A stretch of DNA of 64,000 nt from CAVVAH01 sp963746175. GTDB taxonomy: Bacteria > Actinomycetota > Actinomycetes > JACCUZ01. The stretch spans positions 310,001-374,000 of the forward strand of contig CAVVAH010000004.1 in the NCBI GenBank assembly GCA_963746175.1. The letters are read 5' to 3'. The notes beneath the pieces were generated by a model. It did not search any database. It was given only the letters and a program-made list of their open reading frames with translations, and was not told the DNA's origin. Below, one piece after another: positions 1-8,412 of the stretch (the stretch's first letter is position 1; every line of letters begins with the position of its first letter). Both the position numbers and the translations under genes were made by a program.

Positions 1-1112
1 AACGACGCCTCGTCGTGCTCGTTGTCGGCCACGTAGCCGACGATCGGCGCTCCATCGCCGGCGTCGGACCACAGGTTCTTGGGCTTGCGGCTCGCGTTGC
101 GGGAGATGACGGCGTTGGCGGCCGACAGGATCGTCTGGGTCGAGCGGTAGTTCTGCTCGAGCAGGATCGTGGTGGCGTCGGCGTAGTCGTTCTCGAAGTC
201 GAGGATGTTGCGGATCGTCGCCCCGCGGAAGGCGTAGATCGACTGGTCGGCGTCACCGACGACGCACAGCTCGGCGGGCGGCACGTCGAGGGCCGTGTCG
301 CCCCCAGCGGTGAGCTCGCGGACCAGCATGTACTGCGCGTGGTTGGTGTCCTGGTACTCGTCGACGAGCACGTGCCGGAACCGCCGCCGGTAGTGCTCGG
401 CGACGTCCGGGAACGCCTGGAGCAGGTGCACCGTGGTCATGATGAGGTCGTCGAAGTCGAACGCGTTGGCCTCGTGCAGCCGCCGCTGGTAGAGCGTGTA
501 CGCCTCGGCGAGCGTCTTCTCCAGGTGCGTCTCGGCGCGCTGACTGAACGTCTCGTGGTCGACCAGCTCGTTCTTGAGGTTGCTGACCTGGTGGGAGAAC
601 GACCGCGGCGGGTAGCGCTTCGGGTCGAGGTCGAGGTCGCGGCAGACCAGGGTCATGAGCCGCTGCGAGTCGGCGGCGTCGTAGATGGAGAACGTCGACT
701 TCATGCCGAGGTGGGTGGCCTCGCGGCGCAGGATCCGGACGCACGCCGAGTGGAACGTGCTCACCCACATCGCCCTGGCGCGGCCGCCGACCAGGGCGGT
801 GACCCGCTCCTTCATCTCCCCGGCGGCCTTGTTGGTGAACGTGATGGCGAGGATGGCGCCGGGGTGCACGTGCCGCTCGCGAAGCAGGTAAGCGATCCGG
901 TGCGTGAGCACCCGCGTCTTGCCGGACCCGGCGCCGGCGACGATCAGCAGCGGCGACCCCCGGTGGACGACCGCGGCGCGCTGCTGAGGGTTCAGCCCGC
1001 TGAGGAGGGCCTCGGTCCCGAGGCGGTGCCGCTCCGCGGCTGAGAGCTGCTCCGACCCCGTCGGCGACGTGGTCGCGGGCAGGCCGAAGGAGTCGTCGAA
1101 GAGGGTGCTCAT
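1..1112 (-). CDS. pcrA: ATP-dependent DNA helicase PcrA/UvrD, N-terminal part (gene runs off the window)
   Basis: This is an SF1A helicase that unwinds DNA 3'-5' in repair and replication restart. About 370 residues are visible, roughly half of the usual 750-830. Motif I GAGSGKT lies at about residues 60-66, the TFTNKAA segment at 91-97, Walker B/motif II DEYQDT at 251-256, motif III GDADQSIY at 286-293 and QNYRST at 320-325, all in the order typical of PcrA/UvrD1. The ATG at 1112 follows GGGGAG. A TAGACT box lies a further few bases upstream (1122-1127). The C-terminal 1B/2B domains and tail lie beyond base 1. Family assignment is very safe. PcrA versus another UvrD paralogue rests on overall resemblance to actinobacterial UvrD1. 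Confidence 0.95.
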   Translation of the reverse strand, partial: MSTLFDDSFGLPATTSPTGSEQLSAAERHRLGTEALLSGLNPQQRAAVVHRGSPLLIVAGAGSGKTRVLTHRIAYLLRERHVHPGAILAITFTNKAAGEMKERVTALVGGRARAMWVSTFHSACVRILRREATHLGMKSTFSIYDAADSQRLMTLVCRDLDLDPKRYPPRSFSHQVSNLKNELVDHETFSQRAETHLEKTLAEAYTLYQRRLHEANAFDFDDLIMTTVHLLQAFPDVAEHYRRRFRHVLVDEYQDTNHAQYMLVRELTAGGDTALDVPPAELCVVGDADQSIYAFRGATIRNILDFENDYADATTILLEQNYRSTQTILSAANAVISRNASRKPKNLWSDAGDGAPIVGYVADNEHDEAS

Positions 1113-1193
1113 CTCCCCGCGAGTCTAGAAGGCACCCCGGACGTGCGCCGCTCCCCAGCGGGACGGGCCTGGGGGGGCCCGGGTCGCCGCAGG

Positions 1194-2324
1194 TCAGGCA
1201 GCGGGCGGGGGGACCACGGGCGCGGCGACGTACCCGATCACGTCGGCCCGCAGGTGGGCCATCGCACCGGTGAGCTGCAGCGACACCTGGCCGCCGGCAC
1301 CGAGCGGCACGGTCACCTCGGTGACCTTGCCGCTGGTGTCCATGACCGCCGGGTCCACCGGCATGGTCGAGCCGGCGGCCCAGGCCCGGAGCTGGAAGGC
1401 GGCGTCGGGACGGACCACCCGGACCCGCAGCACCACGGCGGCCACGCCCTCCGGCGGGACCCCGGCCTGGCCGCCGACCGCGACGTCGAGCCGGACGTCG
1501 GGGTGCACCCGGCACGGCCCTGCCGGGGTGCCGGTGCCGAGCTGGGTGCCGAGCACGCGGCCGGGCGGCAGCGGTACCACCGGGCCGGTCACCGGCACGA
1601 CGGGCACCACCGGCACCGGCGGCACCGGCGGGACGGGCGGCACCGGCGGGACGGTCGGTGTGGTGACCGGGGGCCAGCCCGGCGTGGGGGTGACCGCGAG
1701 CGGCGCCGGGCAGGCGACGTACCCGGTGTAGTACGACGTCCGCTTGTTGGCACCGTCCCAGGTGAAGCTCACGTGCACGTGGGTGCGGTGGCAGGTGTTG
1801 TCCCAGAGCTTCTTGTGCTTCTTCTTCGCGAGGCAGCCGTTGTACTCGGTCCACCCGCGGGCCGGGTCGTACGCCCGCCAGGTCTGGTTGTTCCAGATGA
1901 CGTAGCTGATGCCGAGCCGGCGGGCCATGGCCTCGGGGTTTCCGTAGCCGTCCGGTGCCTGCAGCCACGCGACGAGCGCGTCGCCCATCGCCTTCTGCTC
2001 GGGCACCCGGACGTTGACCATCCAGTCCAGCGCCCGGCCCTCCTCGTGGCCCGAGTCGGCTGCGGTGCACGGCCGCACGATGTTGGAGGACGCCGGCCCG
2101 TACGTCGCCAGCAGCAGCTTGCGGAGGAACTTCGGGCCGCGCTTCTCGACCGGGTCGCAGCTGCTCTCCCGCTCCCAGCGCGGGTAGGCGTCGATCGCGG
2201 TGCTGAACGACTTGTCGGTGGGGGTGACCGCCGCGGCGGCCGGAGCCGCCTGCGCCAGCCCGAGGCTCGACGCCGCGAGCGCCACCACGAGGGTGGCGCG
2301 CGGGAACCAGGTGCGCGCGGTCAT
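1194..2324 (-). CDS. Secreted M15-like (ARB_07466-type) protein with Pro-Val linker and C-terminal beta domain
   Basis: The 376-residue protein begins with a cleavable signal peptide (hydrophobic core about residues 9-22, then an APAAAA stretch). The globular part, about residues 35-215, contains HEEGRALD and THVHVSF. These resemble the HxxGxxxD and HxH zinc ligands of M15-type peptidoglycan peptidases, and the whole segment looks like the ARB_07466-like C-terminal domain of actinobacterial secreted proteins. A PPVPPVPP-type linker (about 225-250) leads to a beta-rich domain starting VLGTQLGTGTP, which is often attached to actinobacterial exported amidases. A cell-wall or extracellular role is inferred; enzymatic activity is unproven. 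The gene stands alone, divergent from the LmbE gene. Confidence 0.7.
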   Translation of the reverse strand: MTARTWFPRATLVVALAASSLGLAQAAPAAAAVTPTDKSFSTAIDAYPRWERESSCDPVEKRGPKFLRKLLLATYGPASSNIVRPCTAADSGHEEGRALDWMVNVRVPEQKAMGDALVAWLQAPDGYGNPEAMARRLGISYVIWNNQTWRAYDPARGWTEYNGCLAKKKHKKLWDNTCHRTHVHVSFTWDGANKRTSYYTGYVACPAPLAVTPTPGWPPVTTPTVPPVPPVPPVPPVPVVPVVPVTGPVVPLPPGRVLGTQLGTGTPAGPCRVHPDVRLDVAVGGQAGVPPEGVAAVVLRVRVVRPDAAFQLRAWAAGSTMPVDPAVMDTSGKVTEVTVPLGAGGQVSLQLTGAMAHLRADVIGYVAAPVVPPPAA

Positions 2325-2418
2325 CCCTCAGCCATCGACCGCTCCGGCGGCGGCCTTGAACGCGGGTGGGCGGCGCCTGCCTACGATGAACGCCGGCGAT
2401 CACCCGAGAGGAGTACAC

Positions 2419-3138
2419 GTGCTGGACGACAGCGAGGTCGAACGGGTGCTGGTGGTGACCGCGCACCCCGACGACGTCGACTTCGGTGCGGCGGGGACGA
2501 TCTCGACGTTCACCGCGGCCGGGCTCGAGGTGACCTACTGCGTGTGCACCGACGGCGATGCCGGCGGCTTCGACCCGGACGTGCCGCGGTCGGATATCCC
2601 CGGCATCCGGCGGGCCGAGCAGGTCGCGGCCGCCGCGGCCAGCGGGGTCACCGACGTGCGCTTCCTGGGCTACAAGGACGGCTCGCTGGAGCCCACCCAG
2701 GACCTGCGGCGCGACATCAGCCGGGTGATCCGGCAGGTCCGACCCCAGCGCGCGTTGATCCAGAGCCCGGAGCGGAACTGGGCCCGGGTCGGCGCCAGCC
2801 ACCCCGACCACCTGGCGGCCGGCACCGCGGCGATCGCCGCGGTGTACCCCGACGCGCGCAACCCGTTCGCCCATCCCGGCCTGCTCGCCGACGAGGGCCT
2901 CGCCGACTGGGCGGTGGCCGAGACCTGGCTGATGGCCCACCCGGACACCAACCACGCCGTCGACGTCACCGACGTGTTCGACCGCAAGATCAACGCGCTG
3001 CGCGCGCACGAGAGCCAGACGGCGCACATGGACGACCTCGCGGGCCGGCTGCGTCAGTGGGGCGCCATGAACGCCGAGGCCGCCGGCCTCCCGGCCGGCC
3101 GTCTCGCCGAGCGCTTCTTCGTCGTCGACACCGCCTGA
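2419..3138 (+). CDS. PIG-L/LmbE family N-acetylglucosaminyl deacetylase
   Basis: A 239-residue LmbE-fold zinc hydrolase. The hallmark AHPDD sits at residues 15-19 (catalytic Asp and zinc ligands) and the second zinc-ligand region SHPDHLAAG lies further in. The start is the GTG at 2419, preceded by GAGAGGAG at a good distance. Longer in-frame upstream codons would run back through the divergent promoter. Actinobacterial relatives include MshB and Mca of mycothiol metabolism. This one is shorter than MshB and most like the generic LmbE group, so the substrate is not assigned. Transcription is convergent with the amidase gene, with a palindromic element between them. Confidence 0.85.
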   Translation: MLDDSEVERVLVVTAHPDDVDFGAAGTISTFTAAGLEVTYCVCTDGDAGGFDPDVPRSDIPGIRRAEQVAAAAASGVTDVRFLGYKDGSLEPTQDLRRDISRVIRQVRPQRALIQSPERNWARVGASHPDHLAAGTAAIAAVYPDARNPFAHPGLLADEGLADWAVAETWLMAHPDTNHAVDVTDVFDRKINALRAHESQTAHMDDLAGRLRQWGAMNAEAAGLPAGRLAERFFVVDTA

Positions 3139-3184
3139 CGAAGGGCGCCGGAACTGCCTAACCTTCGACCGAACGCGGTGAAGC

Positions 3185-3247
3185 GCCGCCGACCGCGGTG
3201 AATTCACCGCGTGTGGTGGCAAATGATCACGTGCACGTGATCATTTG
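3185..3247. repeat. Bipartite palindromic element, copy 1, between convergent genes
   Basis: Two perfect palindromes sit 46 nt after the LmbE stop and 80 nt from the amidase stop. The first (3194-3211) has the core GCGGTGAATTCACCGC. After 9 nt comes a 28-nt perfect palindrome (3220-3247) centred on GTGCAC with TGATCACGTG arms. An extra half-copy of the first motif (CGAACGCGGTGAA) lies at 3170-3182. A second copy at 60421-60483 has the same order, the same 9-nt gap and 25 of 26 identical bases over its first 26 nt. It may be a bidirectional terminator or a dispersed repeat; no T-tract is present. Confidence 0.85.
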
Positions 3248-3327
3248 GCTGTGGTCGCGGGATGTGGGAGGCACGCTCCTGGCGGGGCCGTCCTGGTCGC
3301 TCTGGCGGGACACCGGACGGTCCGGCG

Positions 3328-4752
3328 TCAGATCGTGACGCCGCGCAGCAGTGAGGGGTTGATCGCGGAGACCGGTCGGCGGGCGTCGGCGGCCTGCTCG
3401 AACGCGTACGCCAGCCCGAGCAGCAGCGCTTCCGACCGGGCCGGCCCCAGGAAGGTCACGCCCACCGGGACCCGGCCGACGCGCGTGTAGCCGGCGGGGA
3501 CGACGAGGCTCGGGTAGCCGGCCCGCGCCGCCGCGCCGCAGCCGTACGGACCGGGCAGCACCACCGCAGCCGCGTCCGCCGCGCGCAGGGTGGCGTCGAT
3601 CCCGTGCTCCCCCGCGACCGCGAGGTCGCGCGCGCGGTGCGTCTCGTACGCCGCCTTGTCCGCCTCGTGGTCGACGGCCAGCGCCGCCGTGACGTGCGCC
3701 TGGCCGAACTTCAGCGCTGCCTCCGCGTGCGCGTCGTTCCACGCTGCGAGCTCGGCCATGGTCCGGATCGGTGCGTCGGCAGGCAGCCGGGCGAGATAGG
3801 CGTCCACGTCGCGAGCGAACTCGTGATGGAGCACCGGCATCTCGTCGGTCTCCGGCAGCTCCGGCACCTCCACCGTGACGGCGCCGAGGTCGCGCAGCAC
3901 CTGCAGCGCGGACCGGAAGACCTCGGCCTCGCCGGGGCCGAGGTCGGACGGCTCGGGCGGCACGGCGAGCCGCACCTGCGACAGCGCGCCGGTGTCCAGA
4001 CCGCCGGCGTACGACTGGCCGGCGAGCACCCCGAGGAGGACCGCCGCGTCGGCGACGGAGCGGCACATCGGGCCGGCGCAGTCCTGGCTGCTGGCGATCG
4101 GCAGGATGCCGGACCCGGGCACCAGGCCGAGCGTCGGCTTGACCCCGACCAGGCTCTGCGCGGTGGCCGGGCTGAGGATCGAGCCGTCCGTCTCGGTGCC
4201 GACGGTCACCGTCGCGAGCCCCAGCGCGGCGGCCGCGCCGGACCCCGAGCTCGACCCGCTCGGGCTACGGCTGACGTCGTAGGGGTTCAGCACCTGCCCG
4301 CCGAGCGACGAGTAGCCGCTGGGCATGTTCTCGGCCATGAAGTTGGCCAGCTCGGTGAGGTTGGTCTTGCCGATCACCACCGCGCCGGCCTCGCGCAGGC
4401 GCGCCACCAGGCCGGCGTCGCGGTCCGGCACCGAGTGCTCGAGGGCGAGCGCACCGCCGGTCGTGGGCAGCCCCGCCACGTCGATGTTGTCCTTCACCAG
4501 CACCGGTACGCCGTGCAGCGGGCCACGGAGTCTGCCGGCGCGCCGCTCGGCGTCCAGCTCGTCGGCGCGGTGCGCGGCGTCCGGTGCCAGGCACCTCACC
4601 GCGTTGACGGCCGGGCCACCGGTGGACAGCCGGGCGATCCGCGTGAGGTAGCCCTCGACGAGCGCCGCGCTGGTCGCGCTGCCGTCGGACAGGGCGGCGC
4701 TCACCTCGGCGACACCCGCGGTCTCGAGGTCGAGGTCCAGGGAGGAGGTCAC
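3328..4752 (-). CDS. Amidase (amidase signature family)
   Basis: A 474-residue amidase-signature hydrolase that cleaves carboxylic amides with a Ser-cisSer-Lys triad. Visible elements are the VKDN segment carrying the catalytic Lys (about residue 87), the Gly/Ser-rich SPSGSSSGSGAAAA stretch (about 165-178), and GTETDGSILSPA, which supplies the nucleophilic Ser. Length and order fit the AS family, including plant-peptide-amidase-like members. The GTG at 4752 has TACTGT 6 nt upstream (4759-4764), suggesting a leaderless transcript. The gene is divergent from an OppB-type permease gene. The substrate cannot be read from sequence. It is not GatA, because no gatC or gatB is nearby and the GatA-specific context is missing. 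Confidence 0.85.
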   Translation of the reverse strand: MTSSLDLDLETAGVAEVSAALSDGSATSAALVEGYLTRIARLSTGGPAVNAVRCLAPDAAHRADELDAERRAGRLRGPLHGVPVLVKDNIDVAGLPTTGGALALEHSVPDRDAGLVARLREAGAVVIGKTNLTELANFMAENMPSGYSSLGGQVLNPYDVSRSPSGSSSGSGAAAALGLATVTVGTETDGSILSPATAQSLVGVKPTLGLVPGSGILPIASSQDCAGPMCRSVADAAVLLGVLAGQSYAGGLDTGALSQVRLAVPPEPSDLGPGEAEVFRSALQVLRDLGAVTVEVPELPETDEMPVLHHEFARDVDAYLARLPADAPIRTMAELAAWNDAHAEAALKFGQAHVTAALAVDHEADKAAYETHRARDLAVAGEHGIDATLRAADAAAVVLPGPYGCGAAARAGYPSLVVPAGYTRVGRVPVGVTFLGPARSEALLLGLAYAFEQAADARRPVSAINPSLLRGVTI

Positions 4753-4941
4753 GAGGTGACAGTAGAACCACCCGTCCGGAGCAGCCCGGTGTCAGCCCGG
4801 CGTCGTCCCGGCTACGGAGAGGTCACGGCTCGGACTCACCGCACGATCGTGGAAGCGCGGCAGGTGCCGCGGTCCGTACGGTCCCGCCTGCCCGACAGAC
4901 GGGTGATCCCGGCAGCGTGCATGTGGAAAGGGACGGATCGC

Positions 4942-5931
4942 ATGGTCGGTTACCTGCTCCGCCGCCTCGTCGCGATGGTCATCACCCTCGTGGCCCTGAG
5001 CATGATCGTCTTCCTCATCTTCAACGCGCTGCCGGCCGATCCCGCCCGGCTCACCTGCGGCAAGTCGTGCAGCCCGCAGATCGTCGAGGCCAACCGGCAC
5101 CGGCTCGGCCTCGACAAGCCGCTGGTCCAGCAGTACGGCGACTTCGCGAAGGGGATCGTCGCCGGCCGCACCTACGGCACCGGTCAGGCCAGCTTCGACT
5201 GCCCCGTGCCCTGCCTCGGCTACTCCTTCCGCAAGGGCGACACCGTCACGCACCTGCTGACCACCCGGTTCCCGGTCACGCTGCAGCTCGCCCTCGGCGC
5301 GTTCGTCCTGTGGATCATCCTCGGCGTCAGCGTCGGCGTGATCGGTGCGCTGAAGCGCGGGAAGTGGCAGGACCGCGCCATCATGGCCGGCGCGATGGTG
5401 GGCTACTCGTTCCCGTCGTTCTTCATCGGGCTGCTGCTCATCTTCTTCGTGCAGATCAAGTGGGGCGTGATCGGGTTCGACGGCTACGTCCCCCTCATCG
5501 ACGACCCCGGGAAGTGGCTGGCGGGCTTCATCCTCCCGTGGGTGGCGCTGGCCATGCTGTACGCCGCGCTGTACGCCCGCCTGACGCGCAACCAGATGCT
5601 CGAGACGCTGGGCGAGGACTACATCCGCACTGCGCGCGCCAAGGGCCTGCGCGAGCGCGTCGTCATCGGCAAGCACGGGCTGCGCGCCTGCCTCACCCCG
5701 ATCGTCACGGCGGCCGGCCTCGACCTCGCCGGGTTGCTCGGTGGCGCGATCATCACCGAGCAGGTCTTCGGGCTGCCGGGCATCGGACGGCTCGCCGTCG
5801 ACTCGGTGACCGACGCCGACCTCCCCGTCATCACGGGCACCGTGCTCGTCGCCGCGACGTTCGTCATCCTCGCGAACCTCGTCGTCGACGTCCTGTACGC
5901 CGTCATCGACCCCCGGGTCCGGCTCACCTGA
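4942..5931 (+). CDS. Orphan peptide/nickel-type ABC transporter permease (DppB/OppB family)
   Basis: A 329-residue inner-membrane permease with an N-terminal TM helix (about 9-30), a periplasmic loop containing CGKSC and a CPVPC pair, and five further helices. The cytoplasmic EAA-like loop reads EDYIRTARAKGL (about 227-238), which docks the ATPase. Overall it matches the DppB/OppB half of peptide importers. The start at 4942 is chosen because AAAGGGA lies about 9 nt upstream; an in-frame ATG at 4921 is less well placed. No dppC, binding-protein or ATPase gene follows, so this permease is isolated. It may be the remnant of an importer operon, or its partners may be encoded elsewhere. Confidence 0.85.
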   Translation: MVGYLLRRLVAMVITLVALSMIVFLIFNALPADPARLTCGKSCSPQIVEANRHRLGLDKPLVQQYGDFAKGIVAGRTYGTGQASFDCPVPCLGYSFRKGDTVTHLLTTRFPVTLQLALGAFVLWIILGVSVGVIGALKRGKWQDRAIMAGAMVGYSFPSFFIGLLLIFFVQIKWGVIGFDGYVPLIDDPGKWLAGFILPWVALAMLYAALYARLTRNQMLETLGEDYIRTARAKGLRERVVIGKHGLRACLTPIVTAAGLDLAGLLGGAIITEQVFGLPGIGRLAVDSVTDADLPVITGTVLVAATFVILANLVVDVLYAVIDPRVRLT

Positions 5932-6009
5932 CCCGGCTCACGCCGCACGCATCACCGTACGAGCTGCTCCAGATCCGCACCGGTTCCACGACCAGACAGG
6001 TGGGATGAC

Positions 6010-6513
6010 ATGACCGCAGTACTCCACGAGGGCCCCGCTACCGACGGCCTGCCCGTGATCGACGGCCGGCGGGTAGCCGAGCCGGACCGTGCACAGTTCG
6101 ACTTCTGGCTCGGCAGCTGGCGTGTGCACCAGCTCGACGGCGAGCCGGTCCGCGGGCGGAACGAGGTCGCCTGGACGCTCGACGGCAAGGTGCTGTGGGA
6201 GCAGTTCTCGGCCGGACGGGACCCGTTCACCGGGTGGAGCTTCTCGGTGCCGGTGGTGGGACGCGGCTGGGTGCAGACCTGGGTCGACAACAACGGCGCC
6301 TACCTCGACTTCGCCGGCGGCTGGCTGCCGGACGAGGACGGCGGCCGGATGGTGCTGGAGCGCAGCACCGGGAGGCAGTCGCCGGCCCGGCAGCGGATGA
6401 CCTGGCACTCCATCTCCGCCCGCGCGTTCGTGTGGGAATGGGCCTCCCAGGCCACCGGGCACCCTGCGGAGCCGTGGGACCTCATGTGGAGATTGCGTTA
6501 CGACCGTCGCTGA
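6010..6513 (+). CDS. DUF1579-like small hypothetical protein
   Basis: The 167-residue soluble protein has the motif FDFWLGSWRVH (about residues 30-40), typical of the DUF1579 family of calycin-like small proteins, followed by repeated amphipathic beta strands with many aromatic residues (WVQTWVDNNGAYLDFAGGW). No signal peptide or membrane segment is seen. The ATG at 6010 is preceded by an AGGTGGG-type ribosome site. It stands between the orphan permease and a broken AraC regulator gene on the same strand. Function is unknown; the family name is the only assignment offered. Confidence 0.65.
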   Translation: MTAVLHEGPATDGLPVIDGRRVAEPDRAQFDFWLGSWRVHQLDGEPVRGRNEVAWTLDGKVLWEQFSAGRDPFTGWSFSVPVVGRGWVQTWVDNNGAYLDFAGGWLPDEDGGRMVLERSTGRQSPARQRMTWHSISARAFVWEWASQATGHPAEPWDLMWRLRYDRR

Positions 6514-6575
6514 CCGGCGTGTACCGCCGTACGGTGCTTTCTGCCGGGGCCAGACTTGCGGTCAGGGGTGGTGCC

Positions 6576-7507
6576 ATGGGTGCGACGGTGACCCCGATGC
6601 TCGACGTGCCGAGCCTGCGGCTGGGCCGGTTCCGCTGCGCGCCGACCGACGAGGAGTGGCGCGCGGAGAACGACATCGGGCCCTTGGCACACGTCGTCTT
6701 CCCGGAGCGGCCGGTCACGATCACGCGGTCCGCGACCGGTCCTCAGCTCGGCGACCGCAACTGGGCCCTGCTCTACCGCCCCGGGCAGCGCTACCAGCGC
6801 CAGCTCGTCGACCCGGACGGCGACGAGTGCACCTTCGTCGCGCTCTCTCCGCAGCTGTACGGCGACCTGCTGGACGCCGACCGGTCCGCGACGGCGGCCT
6901 TCGACGCCGGTCGGGTCCTGGTCGAGGACGCGTCCTGGCTCGGCTACCAGGAGTGCCTCGCCGCGGCCGTCGACAGTGACGACCGAGCCGTCGAGCGGGC
7001 GCTGCGAGGCGTGCTGCACGAGGTGGTGCGCCGACCGGCAGCGGGGACAGCCAGGACGCCGGGCGACGACGGGAGGGGGCCGGCGCCAGGCCCGGCGCCA
7101 GGCCCGGCGACGTCGCGGACGACCATTCCGGCGCGACGGTGCGCGAGGCGGACCGGCGGGTGCACGAGGCCTGCCGGATCCTCGCCACCCGGCTCGACGA
7201 GCGCGTCACGCTGCCCGCGGTGGCGGAGGCCGTCGGCCTGTCGACGTACCACTTCTGCCGGCTGTTCCGCGCGACCACGGGCCTGACGGTCCACGCGTAC
7301 CGCAAGCGGCTCCGGCTGCGCGCCGCGTTCTCCACCTGCGCGTCGCTGCCCCACGGCAACCTCAGCGAGGTGGCGATGTCCCTGGGGTACGCGTCGCACA
7401 GCCACATGAGCAGCGAGTTCCGCGCGACCCTCGCGATGACACCGTCCGGTGTCCGGGACCGCTACGCCCGGCGCACCGCCGAGACCGGGTTCTTCAACCT
7501 CCGCTGA
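6576..7507 (+). pseudogene. AraC-family transcriptional regulator, frameshifted between sensor and HTH parts
   Basis: The N-terminal part, about 150 residues from the ATG at 6576, reads in one frame through LHEVVRRPAAG. The C-terminal AraC helix-turn-helix pair (VHEACRILATRLDE...LPAVAEAVGLSTYHFCRLFR...EVAMSLGYASHSHMSSEFR, ending at 7507) reads in another. The change equals loss of one base or gain of two and must lie in the linker at about 7040-7120. This linker includes GGGAGGGGG and a 12-bp tandem duplication of CCGGCGCCAGGC. The HTH half alone could start at 7139 but has no clear ribosome site. Most likely a broken regulator gene; a base-calling error is the alternative. Confidence 0.75.
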
Positions 7508-7517
7508 CCAGCTCGTC

Positions 7518-8324
7518 CTACCTGAGGGTGATGACGTTGCCCGTGATGAGCTGAGCCCGGTCGGAGACCAGGAAGGCGATCACGTCGGCCACCTGCTCCG
7601 GCGTGGCGACGTGGACGTGCGTCGGGCTGTCGGCGACCGCCTGCCGGACGTCGTCGGTGACCCACCCGGTGTCGGTCACCGGCGGGTGGACCATGTTCGC
7701 GGTGATCCCGAGGTCGGCGAGCTCCACGGCCGCAGACATCGTGTAGTTGGTCTGCGCCGCCTTCGCCGCGCCGTACGACACCTCTTCAGGGAAGCCGAGG
7801 TCGCCACCCGACGTGAGGCCGACGATCCTCCCCCACCGCCCGCCGCGGTGACGGTGGCGTCGCGCGAGCTCGGCGATCAGGAGCGCGGGAGCCCGGGCAT
7901 CGACGGCGAACTGCTGCTGCCAGGTGCTCGGGCTGACCGGCGCGAGCCCGCGGCCGAACCGGTCGCGGTCCCCTGACGCGAAGCTGTCCTGCACCCACCC
8001 GGTGGCGTTGTTGATGAGGATGTCGACGGCACCGAGCCGCTCCTCCGCGACGTCGAACAGGGCCGCCGGCGTCTCGACGGCACCGAGGTCGGCTTCGACC
8101 GCGATCGCCGTACCGCCCGCGGAGGTGATCTCGTGCGTCACGTCCGACGCGTCCCGGCTCCGGTGCCGTCGGTAGGCGTCGGGAGTCCCCGGGTCAGCCG
8201 GGTCGTCGAGGCGCAGGTAGGTGCACAGGACACGCGCTCCCGCGCGCGCGAGCGAGATCGCGACGGCAGCTCCGATCCCGTGGTTGGCACCCGTCACGAT
8301 GGCGACGTGCTGGTCAGCGGCCAT
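7518..8324 (-). CDS. SDR family oxidoreductase
   Basis: A classical short-chain dehydrogenase of 268 residues. The NAD(P)-binding TGANHGIGAAVA motif is at about 11-22, NNATG at about 108-112, and the catalytic Tyr/Lys are in YGAAK (about 196-200), with a TSGG serine segment before it. An insertion of acidic and basic residues follows the second beta strand. It is divergent from the squalene-cyclase-like gene, with a shared intergenic region holding an inverted repeat. The substrate is not predictable. Length and motifs are all normal, so it should be an active enzyme. Confidence 0.9.
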   Translation of the reverse strand: MAADQHVAIVTGANHGIGAAVAISLARAGARVLCTYLRLDDPADPGTPDAYRRHRSRDASDVTHEITSAGGTAIAVEADLGAVETPAALFDVAEERLGAVDILINNATGWVQDSFASGDRDRFGRGLAPVSPSTWQQQFAVDARAPALLIAELARRHRHRGGRWGRIVGLTSGGDLGFPEEVSYGAAKAAQTNYTMSAAVELADLGITANMVHPPVTDTGWVTDDVRQAVADSPTHVHVATPEQVADVIAFLVSDRAQLITGNVITLR

Positions 8325-8364
8325 GTGGCGATGCTGTCACCGCCGGGCAGGTCTGGGGTTCACG

Positions 8365-8405
8365 GGACATTCCGGCAGGAGAATGTCCGGAACGCGCTCT
8401 AGCGT
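8365..8405 (+). promoter_or_regulatory. Inverted repeat plus leaderless-type -10 box upstream of the cyclase-like gene
   Basis: The 8-bp arms GGACATTC (8365-8372) and GAATGTCC (8381-8388) are perfect complements with an 8-nt spacer. TAGCGT at 8400-8405 ends 7 nt before the ATG at 8413, the spacing of actinobacterial leaderless promoters. The repeat lies where a -35 box would be and within the region shared with the divergent SDR gene, so it is a plausible operator. No regulator is identified. Confidence 0.5.
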
Positions 8406-8412
8406 GTCCGCC

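Noticed and set aside
1560..1690. Short tandem repeats resembling a CRISPR or minisatellite
   Set aside because: The repeats of CACCGGCGG type encode the Pro-Val linker of the secreted protein. They have no spacers of constant length.
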